From the NCBI RefSeq assembly GCF_006438875.1, contig NZ_RCZH01000012.1, positions 62,001 through 126,000 on the forward strand: a stretch of DNA of 64,000 bases. Direction: 5' to 3'. The notes below the pieces were generated by a model. It did no database searches. It was not told where the DNA came from and saw only the letters and a list, made by a program, of their open reading frames with translations. Position 1 is the stretch's first letter; every line of letters starts with the position of its first letter. Below are positions 33,710 through 41,823 of the stretch, piece by piece. Source of the stretch: Flavobacterium pectinovorum. Its GTDB lineage: Bacteria > Bacteroidota > Bacteroidia > Flavobacteriales > Flavobacteriaceae. A program made the translations under genes and the position numbers.

Positions 33710-34054
33710 GTGTTATATTTATTTTTAAATCTTAATTTAATAGATTTAAACATTCCGGTTTTAGCTAAATATTATATAACAGATGCGTTTTCTGTGGAAG
33801 CGGGACCACAAATTGGGTTCTTATTATCTGCTAAATCGAGAGGCGAGGATGTTCAGGACCTTTACAAATCAACAGACTTTGGTTTTAATCTGGGATGTGG
33901 ATACAATTTTACAGAAAATATTTCTGCAGGTGTGCGTTACACAATTGGTTTGACTGATGTCAATGATATTTCTGATGAACAAGATTATCCTGATTTGTTT
34001 AATGCAAGTTTTAAAAACAGCAATTTTGCATTGTCTTTAGCGTATAAGTTTTAA
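33710..34054 (+). pseudogene. N-terminally truncated barrel gene (array copy 4)
   Basis: Only the second half of a family member remains. The coding text starts at LDLNIPVLAKYYITDAFSVE and runs to the intact end FALSLAYKF, while the signal peptide and about the first 90 mature residues are missing. The frame opens with GTG, and no ATG precedes the conserved part. A -7-like TATATTTG at 33680-33687 and the terminator downstream survive, which suggests an internal deletion joining promoter region to mid-gene. Without a signal peptide the product could not reach the outer membrane. Confidence 0.8.
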
Positions 34055-34077
34055 TATTTAGTTTTAAATAATATTTG

Positions 34078-34108
34078 AAAAACCTTCCTTAATCGGGAAG
34101 GTTTTTTT
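34078..34108 (+). terminator. Terminator after the truncated barrel gene
   Basis: An 11-bp stem (AAAAACCTTCC, 34078-34088, with GGAAGGTTTTT, 34096-34106) is followed by Ts. It is retained although the gene is broken. Confidence 0.85.
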
Positions 34109-34242
34109 GTGGAGTTATTTTTTTTGAAGAGCAAGACTAATTTGTAAGATTTTATTTCTGTTTACAATTTTATTATTTAAAAAACAAACAATATAAAAGT
34201 AAGTATTGGATTACATTTGTTGATTAATTTTAAATATGAAAA

Positions 34243-34863
34243 ATGAAAAAGATTATTTTATCAGTAATTGCAATTATTGTATTTGGTTTTGTGAATGCAC
34301 AGGAAGTTAAGTTTGGAGTGAAAGGTGGTGGGAATGTTTCGAATTTCTCAGGAGATGTTGAAGGTTTCAACTCAAGAGTTGGATTTAATGTTGGTGCTTT
34401 TGCTGAGATTAAATTATCTGATAAATTTGCCCTTCAGCCTGAAGTGTTATATTCACAACAGGGAGCGAAAATCAAAGTTGCAGGCAGTATATATGATGGA
34501 TTTAATTATCAACATTATAGGGGTACGCTTAAGTACAATTTAGGTTATATTAATATGCCAATAATGTTTAAGTATTACGCAATTGAAAATTTCGCACTAC
34601 AAGTAGGCCCGCAGATAGGATTTTTAACTTTTGCGAAAGGTAGAGCAAAACACGAAGGTGTAACTTCAGAGATCAGTATAAAAGATTTTTATGAAACAAT
34701 CGATTTTGGTTTAAACTTTGGAGCGAGTTATGATTTTACAAAAAATATTTTTGTTGAAACGAGATATAATTTAGGAATATCAAATATTGCGCAAAATGAA
34801 ATAGGAGATACTTCAAAAGTGCATAATAGTGTTTTTTCACTATCTCTGGGATATAAATTCTAA
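34243..34863 (+). CDS. PorT-like outer-membrane beta-barrel protein, 206 aa (array copy 5)
   Basis: The signal peptide (IILSVIAIIVFGFVNAQ) is followed by VKFGVKGGGNVSNFSGDVEG and the family text FALQPEVLYSQQGAKIKV, YINMPIMFKYYAIENFALQV and the end LSLGYKF. Loops are longer than in copies 2 and 3, so it is an older duplicate. A -7-like TACATTTG at 34212-34219 lies 23 bp before the ATG. Outer membrane; function unknown. Confidence 0.9.
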   Translation: MKKIILSVIAIIVFGFVNAQEVKFGVKGGGNVSNFSGDVEGFNSRVGFNVGAFAEIKLSDKFALQPEVLYSQQGAKIKVAGSIYDGFNYQHYRGTLKYNLGYINMPIMFKYYAIENFALQVGPQIGFLTFAKGRAKHEGVTSEISIKDFYETIDFGLNFGASYDFTKNIFVETRYNLGISNIAQNEIGDTSKVHNSVFSLSLGYKF

Positions 34864-34884
34864 TTTCAAACAAAGAAATATTTC

Positions 34885-34918
34885 AAAAACCTTCCCTTAA
34901 TCAGGAAGGTTTTTTTTT
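34885..34918 (+). terminator. Terminator after barrel copy 5
   Basis: An 11-bp stem (AAAAACCTTCC, 34885-34895, with GGAAGGTTTTT, 34904-34914) is followed by a T run, just before xerD. Confidence 0.87.
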
Positions 34919-34945
34919 GCTTAAAAATTGTTTTACTTTGTATAC

Positions 34946-35842
34946 ATGAATTGGAACAGATATATAAAAGACTATCAATCTTATTTGCGAATCGAAAGAG
35001 GCTTGTCTAAAAATACAATCGAAAACTACGGTTTTGATATTGAGCGATTATGTCTTTTTTTGGAAACAAATCAAATTGAGGTTTCGCCTTTGAAGATTAC
35101 GGATGAAACAGTGCAGCAATTTATATATTCGGTTTCTAAAGAAGTAAATCCACGTTCGCAGGCGCGTATTATATCAGGTTTGAAAAGCTTCTTTAATTAT
35201 TTGATTTTTGAAGATTATAGAAATGATAATCCGCTGGAATTAATTGAAACGCCTAAAACCGGTCGAAAACTACCGGATACTTTATCAGTTAAAGAAATTG
35301 ATGCGCTTATAGCTGCAATTGATTTGAGCAAAAATGAAGGCGAACGAAATCGTGCCATGCTGGAAACTTTATATGGTTGCGGACTTCGTGTTTCAGAATT
35401 GATTTCGCTGAAGATATCCGATTTGTTTTTTGACGAAGGATTTATAAAAATTACCGGAAAAGGAAATAAAGAGCGTTTTGTTCCTATTGGTAAATTAACG
35501 CAGAAATATATCCAGATCTATCAGAAAGAAGTCAGAGTAAATTTGAATATTAAGAAAGGGTATGAAGATACTTTATTCCTAAACCGAAGAGGAAGTCAAT
35601 TAACAAGAGCAATGGCTTTTACGATTATAAAAGATTTAGCCGTAACAATTGGTTTGCATAAAAGTATAAGTCCGCATACTTTGCGACATTCCTTTGCTAC
35701 ACATTTACTTGAAAATGGTGCAGACTTAAGATCAATTCAGTTAATGTTGGGTCATGAATCAATTACAACTACTGAAATTTATGTGCATTTGGACCGAAGT
35801 TTTTTAAAAGAAGTCATGCATTCTTACCATCCAAGAAAATAA
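34946..35842 (+). CDS. xerD: Site-specific tyrosine recombinase XerD
   Basis: The SAM-like N-terminal domain (YIKDYQSYLRIERGLSKNTI) and the catalytic domain with YGCGLRVSELISL (Arg), LRHSFATHLLENGADLRSIQ (His and Arg region) and HESITTTEIYVHLD (nucleophile Tyr) are complete. It resolves chromosome dimers at dif. I start at MNWNRYIKDY (34946), giving the usual 298 residues; the frame is open 18 bases further. Beyond the barrel array lies aroQ, and I recall the two as near neighbours in related genomes. Confidence 0.95.
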   Translation: MNWNRYIKDYQSYLRIERGLSKNTIENYGFDIERLCLFLETNQIEVSPLKITDETVQQFIYSVSKEVNPRSQARIISGLKSFFNYLIFEDYRNDNPLELIETPKTGRKLPDTLSVKEIDALIAAIDLSKNEGERNRAMLETLYGCGLRVSELISLKISDLFFDEGFIKITGKGNKERFVPIGKLTQKYIQIYQKEVRVNLNIKKGYEDTLFLNRRGSQLTRAMAFTIIKDLAVTIGLHKSISPHTLRHSFATHLLENGADLRSIQLMLGHESITTTEIYVHLDRSFLKEVMHSYHPRK

Positions 35843-35986
35843 TTTTCCTAGTAGAATTCTGATTTTAAATCAAAAATTAATTATATTGTAATATATTTTC
35901 TATTAAAGACAGATAAGATCGACAAACGGCATTCTTTTTGTTTTTATAGGCTGTTTTAATCATTCAATTGAGTAAATAAGTAATAT

Positions 35987-37507
35987 ATGGTTTTTGATTT
36001 ATATGAAAATGAGGATTGCTTAGAAGTGAATAATTTTTATAAAAAATTGTTTGCAGAAATGCCTGATTTATTATTTCAGTTTGTTGTCGACATTGACAAC
36101 AATTATTCTTTTCCTTTGGTTAGCAAATCGGCCGATGAAATTTTTGAATTTACAGCAGGCGAATTCAATAATGACATTAAGTTTGTTATTTACGAAAGAG
36201 TTTTTCCTCAGGATCGCGAAGTATTTTTTCAATCTTTAGTTAAGGCACGTAAAGAAATAAAACCTTGGGATATCGAGTTTAGAGCTGTTTTACCTAAAAA
36301 AGGGTTACGCTGGTTTAAAATTTCTGCTAAAACAGAACAATCTCCTGATGGCAGAGTTAGTTTTTACGGACATGTCTCTGATATTACCGATTTAAAAGAT
36401 AAAGAAGAAAAACTACGTATTTCCGAAGAGCGATTTCAGTTTGCACTTGATGCCTCTACCGCAGGAATCTGGGATTGGGATATGGTCACCAATAATGTTT
36501 TCTATTCGTCTTTATCACTAAAAATACTGGAATTAGATTCAGCCGATATTTTTGATGATCCGGAACGTTGGGACAAAATTGTGCATCCTGATGATCTTCC
36601 CAAATACTATTCAGATATACAAGAGCATTTTGATAATAAGATTCCTTATTATGAAAACTACCATCGTGTAATGACTTCAAGCGGTAATTATAAATGGATT
36701 TTAGATCGCGGAAAAGTTATTAAAAGAGATGAAAATGGGAAACCATTGCGAGTTATAGGAACTCATACGGACGTTTCTTTACAAAAAGAAAAAGAATTAG
36801 ACCTTATTAAAACCATGAAATTGTACAGCGATCAAAATAGCCGATTGGTTAATTTTTCGCATATCGTTTCGCATAATTTAAATACACAAGCAGGAAATAT
36901 AAAATCAATTCTGGATTTTATAGACGCTGATGAAAATAAGGAAACTGTAAACGAAATGTTAGAGCATTTAAGAACGGTTTCAAATGATTTGAACGATACA
37001 ATTTCTAATTTAACTCAAATTGTAAAAACGCAAAGTAATATTAATATTGCGGTTGTGCCTTTGAAACTTTGTGAGTATATCGAGAAAACTATCTCGACAA
37101 TCAAAGGTTATGACAAGCAGACTAAAGTTACAATTATAAATAATGTTCCTCAGTATTTGACGATCAATTTTAATCCGGCTTATTTGGAGAGTGTTTTGCT
37201 GAACTTTACAACAAACGCCATAAAGTATGCGCATCCTGAGCGTGATCCAATAATCGTTTTTGACTTTTCGATAGAACCTGAGGGGTATAAATCATTAAAA
37301 ATTACAGACAATGGTTTAGGAATAGATTTGACTGTTTACGGTGATTTATTATTCGGAATGTATAAAACATTTCACAAACATCAGGAAGCTCGCGGAATAG
37401 GCTTGTATATTACCAGAAATCAAATAGAAGCGATGAAAGGGAGTATTTCTGTAGAAAGTGAGGTAGGAGTGGGAACAAGTTTTAAAATTATCTTTAATGA
37501 CGTTTAG
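35987..37507 (+). CDS. PAS-domain sensor histidine kinase
   Basis: Two PAS domains (about 15-135 and 150-270; the second ends with the PAC-type text RVIGTHTDVSLQKEKE) precede a dimerisation helix with the phospho-acceptor His in FSHIVSHNLNTQ (about 290-300). The HATPase_c domain has the N box (NFTTNAIKYAHPERDP), DNGLGID and ARGIGLYITRNQIEAMKGSI. No membrane segment is seen, so it is a soluble kinase sensing cytoplasmic signals through PAS. No response regulator gene is adjacent, so its partner lies elsewhere. Confidence 0.93.
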   Translation: MVFDLYENEDCLEVNNFYKKLFAEMPDLLFQFVVDIDNNYSFPLVSKSADEIFEFTAGEFNNDIKFVIYERVFPQDREVFFQSLVKARKEIKPWDIEFRAVLPKKGLRWFKISAKTEQSPDGRVSFYGHVSDITDLKDKEEKLRISEERFQFALDASTAGIWDWDMVTNNVFYSSLSLKILELDSADIFDDPERWDKIVHPDDLPKYYSDIQEHFDNKIPYYENYHRVMTSSGNYKWILDRGKVIKRDENGKPLRVIGTHTDVSLQKEKELDLIKTMKLYSDQNSRLVNFSHIVSHNLNTQAGNIKSILDFIDADENKETVNEMLEHLRTVSNDLNDTISNLTQIVKTQSNINIAVVPLKLCEYIEKTISTIKGYDKQTKVTIINNVPQYLTINFNPAYLESVLLNFTTNAIKYAHPERDPIIVFDFSIEPEGYKSLKITDNGLGIDLTVYGDLLFGMYKTFHKHQEARGIGLYITRNQIEAMKGSISVESEVGVGTSFKIIFNDV

Positions 37508-37523
37508 AATAATTTAGTTTATA

Positions 37524-37563
37524 AAAACAGAAAAGGCTATCGTTAGATAGCCTTTTCTGTTTT
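37524..37563. terminator. Bidirectional terminator between histidine kinase and rny
   Basis: A perfect 18-bp stem (AAAACAGAAAAGGCTATC, 37524-37541, with its complement at 37546-37563) and loop GTTA lies between two convergent stops. A-T runs at both ends let it work in both directions. Confidence 0.92.
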
Positions 37564-37577
37564 ATAATGTTTAGAGA

Positions 37578-39140
37578 TTATTTAGCAATATTAACTGCTC
37601 TTGTTTCTCTAATTACTGTAACTTTTACCTGACCCGGATAAGTCATTTCAGTTTGAATTTTTTGTGAAATTTCGAAAGATAAATTTGCTGCGTTATCATC
37701 AGAAACTTTTTCACTTTCTACAATTACACGAAGTTCTCTACCGGCTTGAATAGCGTAAGCATTTTTTACACCGCTAAAACCATAAGCAACTTCTTCAAGA
37801 TCTTTCAAACGCTGAATGTATGAATCCAGAACCTGACGTCTTGCGCCTGGTCTTGCACCTGAAATCGCATCACAAACCTGAACGATTGGAGAAAGTAATG
37901 ATTTCATTTCGATCTCGTCATGGTGAGCTCCAATTGCATTACAAACTTCTTCTTTTTCACCATATTTCTCAGCCCATTGCATTCCTAATAAAGCGTGAGG
38001 TAAATCACTTTCAGTATCTGGAACTTTTCCAATATCATGTAGTAAACCAGCTCTTTTAGCCAATTTTACATTCAAGCCTAATTCGGCAGCCATGATACCA
38101 CAAAGTTTAGAAACTTCTCTCGAGTGTTGCAATAAGTTTTGTCCGTAAGATGAACGGTATTTCATTCTACCTACAACTTTGATTAATTCAGGGTGTAAAC
38201 CGTGAATACCTAAATCAATAACGGTACGTTTACCAACTTCGATAATTTCGTCGTCGATTTGTTTGGCTGTTTTAGCAACAACTTCTTCAATTCTTGCCGG
38301 GTGAATACGTCCGTCAGTTACTAATTTGTGCAATGACAAACGAGCAATTTCTCTACGAACCGGATCAAAACAAGAAAGTATAATAGCTTCCGGTGTATCA
38401 TCAACAATGATTTCAACTCCCGTTGCAGCTTCAAGAGCTCTAATGTTACGGCCTTCACGACCAATAATTCTACCTTTTACATCATCAGATTCAATGTTAA
38501 AAACAGATACGCAATTTTCAACTGCTTCTTCAGTTCCAACTCTTTGAATAGTGTTGATAATAATTTTTTTAGCTTCTTGCTGTGCAGTAAGTTTTGCCTC
38601 TTCAATCGTATCTTGTATATGAGACATTGCTTTACTTTTAGCTTCGGCTTTCAAGCCTTCAACTAATTGTTCTTTTGCTTCTTCGGCAGAAAGTCCTGAA
38701 ATTACTTCAAGTTGTTGCAGTTGACTTTTGTGTAGTTTGTCAACTTCAGTTTGTTTTTTATCTAAAACTTCAATTTTGTTGTTGTATTCTAATGTTTTAG
38801 CTTCAAAATCGTCGTTAACTTTTTTAGCTTTCGAAAGCTCATTTGAAATTTGAGATTCTTTATCACGAACTCTTTTTTCTACTTCAGCTACTTTTTTGTC
38901 TCTGGCTAAAATAACTTGTTCGTGTTCTGATTTTAATTCGATAAATTTTTCTTTTGCCTGAAGAATTTTATCTTTTTTAATATTTTCTGCTTCTAAATTA
39001 GCGTCTTTTAATATAGAGGAGGCTTCTTTTTTTGCGTTTTTGATTAGATTAGAAATATTGCTTTTTTCGATGATTTTAGCTATTGCAAAACCTGCTGCAA
39101 TCCCTACAATCCCTGAAATAATGATCGTTAGTATGTCCAT
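37578..39140 (-). CDS. rny: Ribonuclease Y
   Basis: The membrane-anchored endoribonuclease initiates mRNA decay. An N-terminal membrane helix (ILTIIISGIVGIAAGFAIAK) is followed by a long charged coiled coil (about 30-200), a KH domain (GRIIGREGRNIRALEAATGV) and an HD domain with the metal-binding LLHDIGKVPD. Length (520) and order are standard. It lies downstream of a probable 6S RNA and the zapA gene on the same strand, with 207 bp between. Confidence 0.96.
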   Translation of the reverse strand: MDILTIIISGIVGIAAGFAIAKIIEKSNISNLIKNAKKEASSILKDANLEAENIKKDKILQAKEKFIELKSEHEQVILARDKKVAEVEKRVRDKESQISNELSKAKKVNDDFEAKTLEYNNKIEVLDKKQTEVDKLHKSQLQQLEVISGLSAEEAKEQLVEGLKAEAKSKAMSHIQDTIEEAKLTAQQEAKKIIINTIQRVGTEEAVENCVSVFNIESDDVKGRIIGREGRNIRALEAATGVEIIVDDTPEAIILSCFDPVRREIARLSLHKLVTDGRIHPARIEEVVAKTAKQIDDEIIEVGKRTVIDLGIHGLHPELIKVVGRMKYRSSYGQNLLQHSREVSKLCGIMAAELGLNVKLAKRAGLLHDIGKVPDTESDLPHALLGMQWAEKYGEKEEVCNAIGAHHDEIEMKSLLSPIVQVCDAISGARPGARRQVLDSYIQRLKDLEEVAYGFSGVKNAYAIQAGRELRVIVESEKVSDDNAANLSFEISQKIQTEMTYPGQVKVTVIRETRAVNIAK

Positions 39141-39160
39141 GTTTGTTAAAATTTATATAT

Positions 39161-39323
39161 AAAAAAGCCTACATTAATTGCTTGAATAAACTCGTAAAGA
39201 CAAGTTTTGAGCTAACTCACTGTTCAAGTTTCCGTGCCGAAGCATGGCATACTATAGTAGCGAAGATTCACTCACTTTAATTTGTTAGTGTTGAGTTTAC
39301 CAATTGTGAACTAATGTAGGCAG
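39161..39323 (-). ncRNA. ssrS: Probable 6S RNA
   Basis: The gap between zapA and rny holds a structured sequence of about 160 nt with no ORF. On the minus strand its ends pair perfectly (GCCTACATTA with TAATGTAGGC, 10 bp), and the 3' arm runs into TTTTTT. In the middle an apical hairpin TGCCATGCTTCGGCA is flanked by segments that can form a long interrupted rod with internal bubbles, as in 6S RNA, the regulator that mimics an open promoter and binds RNA polymerase. A place next to zapA is also where 6S RNA lies in many proteobacteria. Identification rests on shape and location, not on a covariance search. Confidence 0.7.
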
Positions 39324-39347
39324 TATCTTAGTTTCTGTAAAGAACGT

Positions 39348-39641
39348 TTAATTTTCGAGATATTGATCTAATAGCGAATTTAATCTTTTAATTCTTTCGA
39401 TGGTTTCTTCGCCGTCGATCGCATTATCAATTTGTTTTTGTTCTACTTGTGATGCAAATTGCAAGGCACACATAGCCAGAACATCTTGTTTATCACGAAC
39501 CGCGTAACTTTCTTCGAATTGCTTGATCATAGCATCAATTTTTTTAGAAGCACTTCTAAGTCCTTCTTCCTGAACTGGTTCAACCGTTAATGGGTAAACT
39601 CTGTCTGCGATTGATATTTTAATTCTAAGCTTTCCGTCCAT
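39348..39641 (-). CDS. zapA: Cell division protein ZapA
   Basis: The 97-residue protein has the ZapA pattern: a short beta-rich head (LRIKISIADRVYPLTVEPVQ, then EEGLRSASKKIDAMI) and a C-terminal helix that forms an antiparallel coiled coil (IDNAIDGEETIERIKRLNSL). ZapA cross-links FtsZ filaments at the division ring. The start is 6 bp downstream of the stop of a coiled-coil protein gene, forming a two-gene operon with the 6S RNA candidate just after it. Confidence 0.9.
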   Translation of the reverse strand: MDGKLRIKISIADRVYPLTVEPVQEEGLRSASKKIDAMIKQFEESYAVRDKQDVLAMCALQFASQVEQKQIDNAIDGEETIERIKRLNSLLDQYLEN

Positions 39642-39647
39642 GTCTTT

Positions 39648-39938
39648 CTAATCTGATAGTTGTGCTATACAGTAATCAATTTCGCGAATTAATGAATTTA
39701 TTTTAAGCTTTGTCTCTCTCTTGTTATTGTCGCTGCCGAGCAACGAATTGGCTATCTTAAGTGTTTCATATTGCTTCTTCAAAGCTTCCATTTCTTCAGA
39801 TTGTTTCTGGATAATTTGCGCAGCTTTGTCTAGTTCTAATCGTAAAACCTGATTGTTTTTTTCTAGAGCTTTTGATTTCTCAAAAAGCTTTTCGACTTTA
39901 TATTCAAGAGTATCAATTATTTCTGCAATTACACTCAT
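39648..39938 (-). CDS. Small coiled-coil protein, possible ZapB-like partner of ZapA
   Basis: The 96 residues are almost wholly a heptad coiled coil (LEYKVEKLFEKSKALEKNNQ, then LRLELDKAAQIIQKQSEEME), the general form of ZapB. Its constant pairing with zapA, 6 bp apart on the same transcript, suggests a division-related structural role. Primary sequence of coiled coils is a poor guide to homology, so a ZapB function is inference. An exact promoter lies about 30 bp upstream. Confidence 0.75.
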   Translation of the reverse strand: MSVIAEIIDTLEYKVEKLFEKSKALEKNNQVLRLELDKAAQIIQKQSEEMEALKKQYETLKIANSLLGSDNNKRETKLKINSLIREIDYCIAQLSD

Positions 39939-39966
39939 TATAAATCCTATTCATTACTTAATCATA

Positions 39967-39996
39967 CAAAGTTAGTATTCCTTTTTATTAATGCAA
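39967..39996 (-). promoter_or_regulatory. Promoter of the coiled-coil/zapA operon
   Basis: On the minus strand TTG (39994-39996) is followed after 19 bp by TAACTTTG (39967-39974), an exact match to the phylum consensus. The leader before the first ATG would be about 20 nt. Confidence 0.85.
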
Positions 39997-40108
39997 TTTT
40001 TTATCGATTTTTTTGCATTAAAAATAGGCAAATAAATGAAATTCAATTAATTGTATTTTTGTAGCTTTTTACTCGGTTTTACCTTCATATTTATTTATCT
40101 TAGCAAAA

Positions 40109-41812
40109 ATGTTGCTTATGAGATTTTCACTACTTGCCCTGTTTTTTTGTAATTTTATTTTCGCACAGACACAATATCCAAAAGATTATTTTCGTCCGCC
40201 ACTGGATATTCCCATGCAGCTTTCGGGGAATTTTGGGGAGTTGAGGCCGAATCACTTTCATGCTGGTTTTGATTTAAAAACGAATCAGAGAGAAGGATTA
40301 AATGTTTATGCAATAGCTGATGGCTACGTTTCGAGAATAAAAATTTCCACTTTCGGGAACGGTAAATGTATTTACATTACACATTCAAATGGGTACACTT
40401 CCGTTTACGGACATTTGTCAACTACAGTTGGATCAATTCAGGATTATGTAAAAAATGCCCATTATAAAGAGAAGGCATATGAAATCGAAATATTTCCAAA
40501 ACCTAATGAATTGCCCGTTACAAAAGGGCAATTAATTGCACTTTCAGGAAATACAGGTTCGTCAGAAGGTCCGCATTTGCATTTTGAAATTCGCGATACA
40601 AAAACGGAATTTGTCATTAATCCGATATTTTTTGGATTTGATAAAAATTTAAAGGACACTAAAAAGCCTACAGTTTCCAGTGTTTATGTTTATCCGTTTG
40701 AGAATTCGACAGTCAATCAATCTAAGCAGCCTTTGCTTTTGAGTGTTGCATTGCAAAAGGACGGAACTTATCTGGCAAGCAAAGTAAAAGCGAACGGAAA
40801 AATTGGTTTTGGAATAGTTGCTGTAGATTATGACGACGTCTCATTTAACAAAAATGGCGTTTTTAATGTTTCTACTTTCTTTAACGGAAACCAAAACTAC
40901 AATTATCAATTCAATACCTATTCGTTTGACGAAATGCGATATGTAAATGCCTTGGTCGATTATGGTAAATATAAAAAATCAGGTCAGCGAGTTCAGAAAC
41001 TTTTTATGAAAACGCCTTTTGCTTTAAGCATTATTAAAACAGATTCATTGCGCGGGATTATTCCTGTCGAGCCAAATTTAGCTTCTACCTATAGAATTGA
41101 AGTTTCAGATTATTTTGGAAATTTAAGTTCAATTACAATTCCAATAGAATATGACACAGCATCGCCAGTTATAAAAGAAGAACCTGTAACCTCGAAATAT
41201 TTTATTAAAGTCAATAAAGATTCTAATTTCGAAAAAGATAATATGTCGGCATTTTTTCCTGCCGGAACATTTTACGATGACTTTAATTTAAATTTTGATG
41301 TAAAGAATAATCGCATTTATATTCACGACGATACTGTTCCTGTGCATTCAAATTTTACAATTACAATAAAAGACACTTTATATCCTGAAGCATTAAGAGA
41401 TAAACTTTTTATAGGAAGATTTAGTGGAAATAGTGCCAGTTATAATGGCACTATTAGAAAAGGTGATGTTTTTACGGCTAAATCAAAAACTTTAGGACAA
41501 TTTGGATTAGTCTTAGATACGATTGCACCAACAATTAAAATCGTAAAACCAATTCAGGATAAATGGATTAGTGATGTCAAAAAAATAGACTTTATCATTA
41601 ATGATTCTTCATCAGGGATTAAATCATACAACGGATATTTAAACGGAAATTGGATTTTGTTTGAATACGAAAATAAAACAAAGAAAATCACACATACTTT
41701 TGATGATACGATGCTTGCCGAAGGGGCAAACGATTTAAAAATAGAAGTAATTGATAATGTGGGTAATTCTGCTATCTTTGAAACTCATTTTTTTAGAAGT
41801 CAACAAAAATAA
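40109..41812 (+). CDS. M23 family metallopeptidase
   Basis: A signal peptide (MRFSLLALFFCNFIFAQ; starts at either the first or the fourth codon) is followed by a LytM domain (about 25-170). It carries the Zn ligands NHFHAGFDL and GPHLHFEIRD, and the substrate-loop text GNGKCIYITHSNGYTSVYGH. The remaining 390 residues form beta-rich domains of unknown role, with a possible Ig-like end. LytM peptidases cut peptide cross-links of peptidoglycan, so it probably acts in the periplasm. The TonB receptor gene starts 11 bp downstream. Confidence 0.92.
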   Translation: MLLMRFSLLALFFCNFIFAQTQYPKDYFRPPLDIPMQLSGNFGELRPNHFHAGFDLKTNQREGLNVYAIADGYVSRIKISTFGNGKCIYITHSNGYTSVYGHLSTTVGSIQDYVKNAHYKEKAYEIEIFPKPNELPVTKGQLIALSGNTGSSEGPHLHFEIRDTKTEFVINPIFFGFDKNLKDTKKPTVSSVYVYPFENSTVNQSKQPLLLSVALQKDGTYLASKVKANGKIGFGIVAVDYDDVSFNKNGVFNVSTFFNGNQNYNYQFNTYSFDEMRYVNALVDYGKYKKSGQRVQKLFMKTPFALSIIKTDSLRGIIPVEPNLASTYRIEVSDYFGNLSSITIPIEYDTASPVIKEEPVTSKYFIKVNKDSNFEKDNMSAFFPAGTFYDDFNLNFDVKNNRIYIHDDTVPVHSNFTITIKDTLYPEALRDKLFIGRFSGNSASYNGTIRKGDVFTAKSKTLGQFGLVLDTIAPTIKIVKPIQDKWISDVKKIDFIINDSSSGIKSYNGYLNGNWILFEYENKTKKITHTFDDTMLAEGANDLKIEVIDNVGNSAIFETHFFRSQQK

Positions 41813-41823
41813 AATCAATACGT

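Noticed and set aside
34946..35842. Integrase of a mobile element
   Set aside because: Length, N-terminal domain and catalytic text fit the housekeeping XerD; the neighbouring barrel array has no mobile-element genes.
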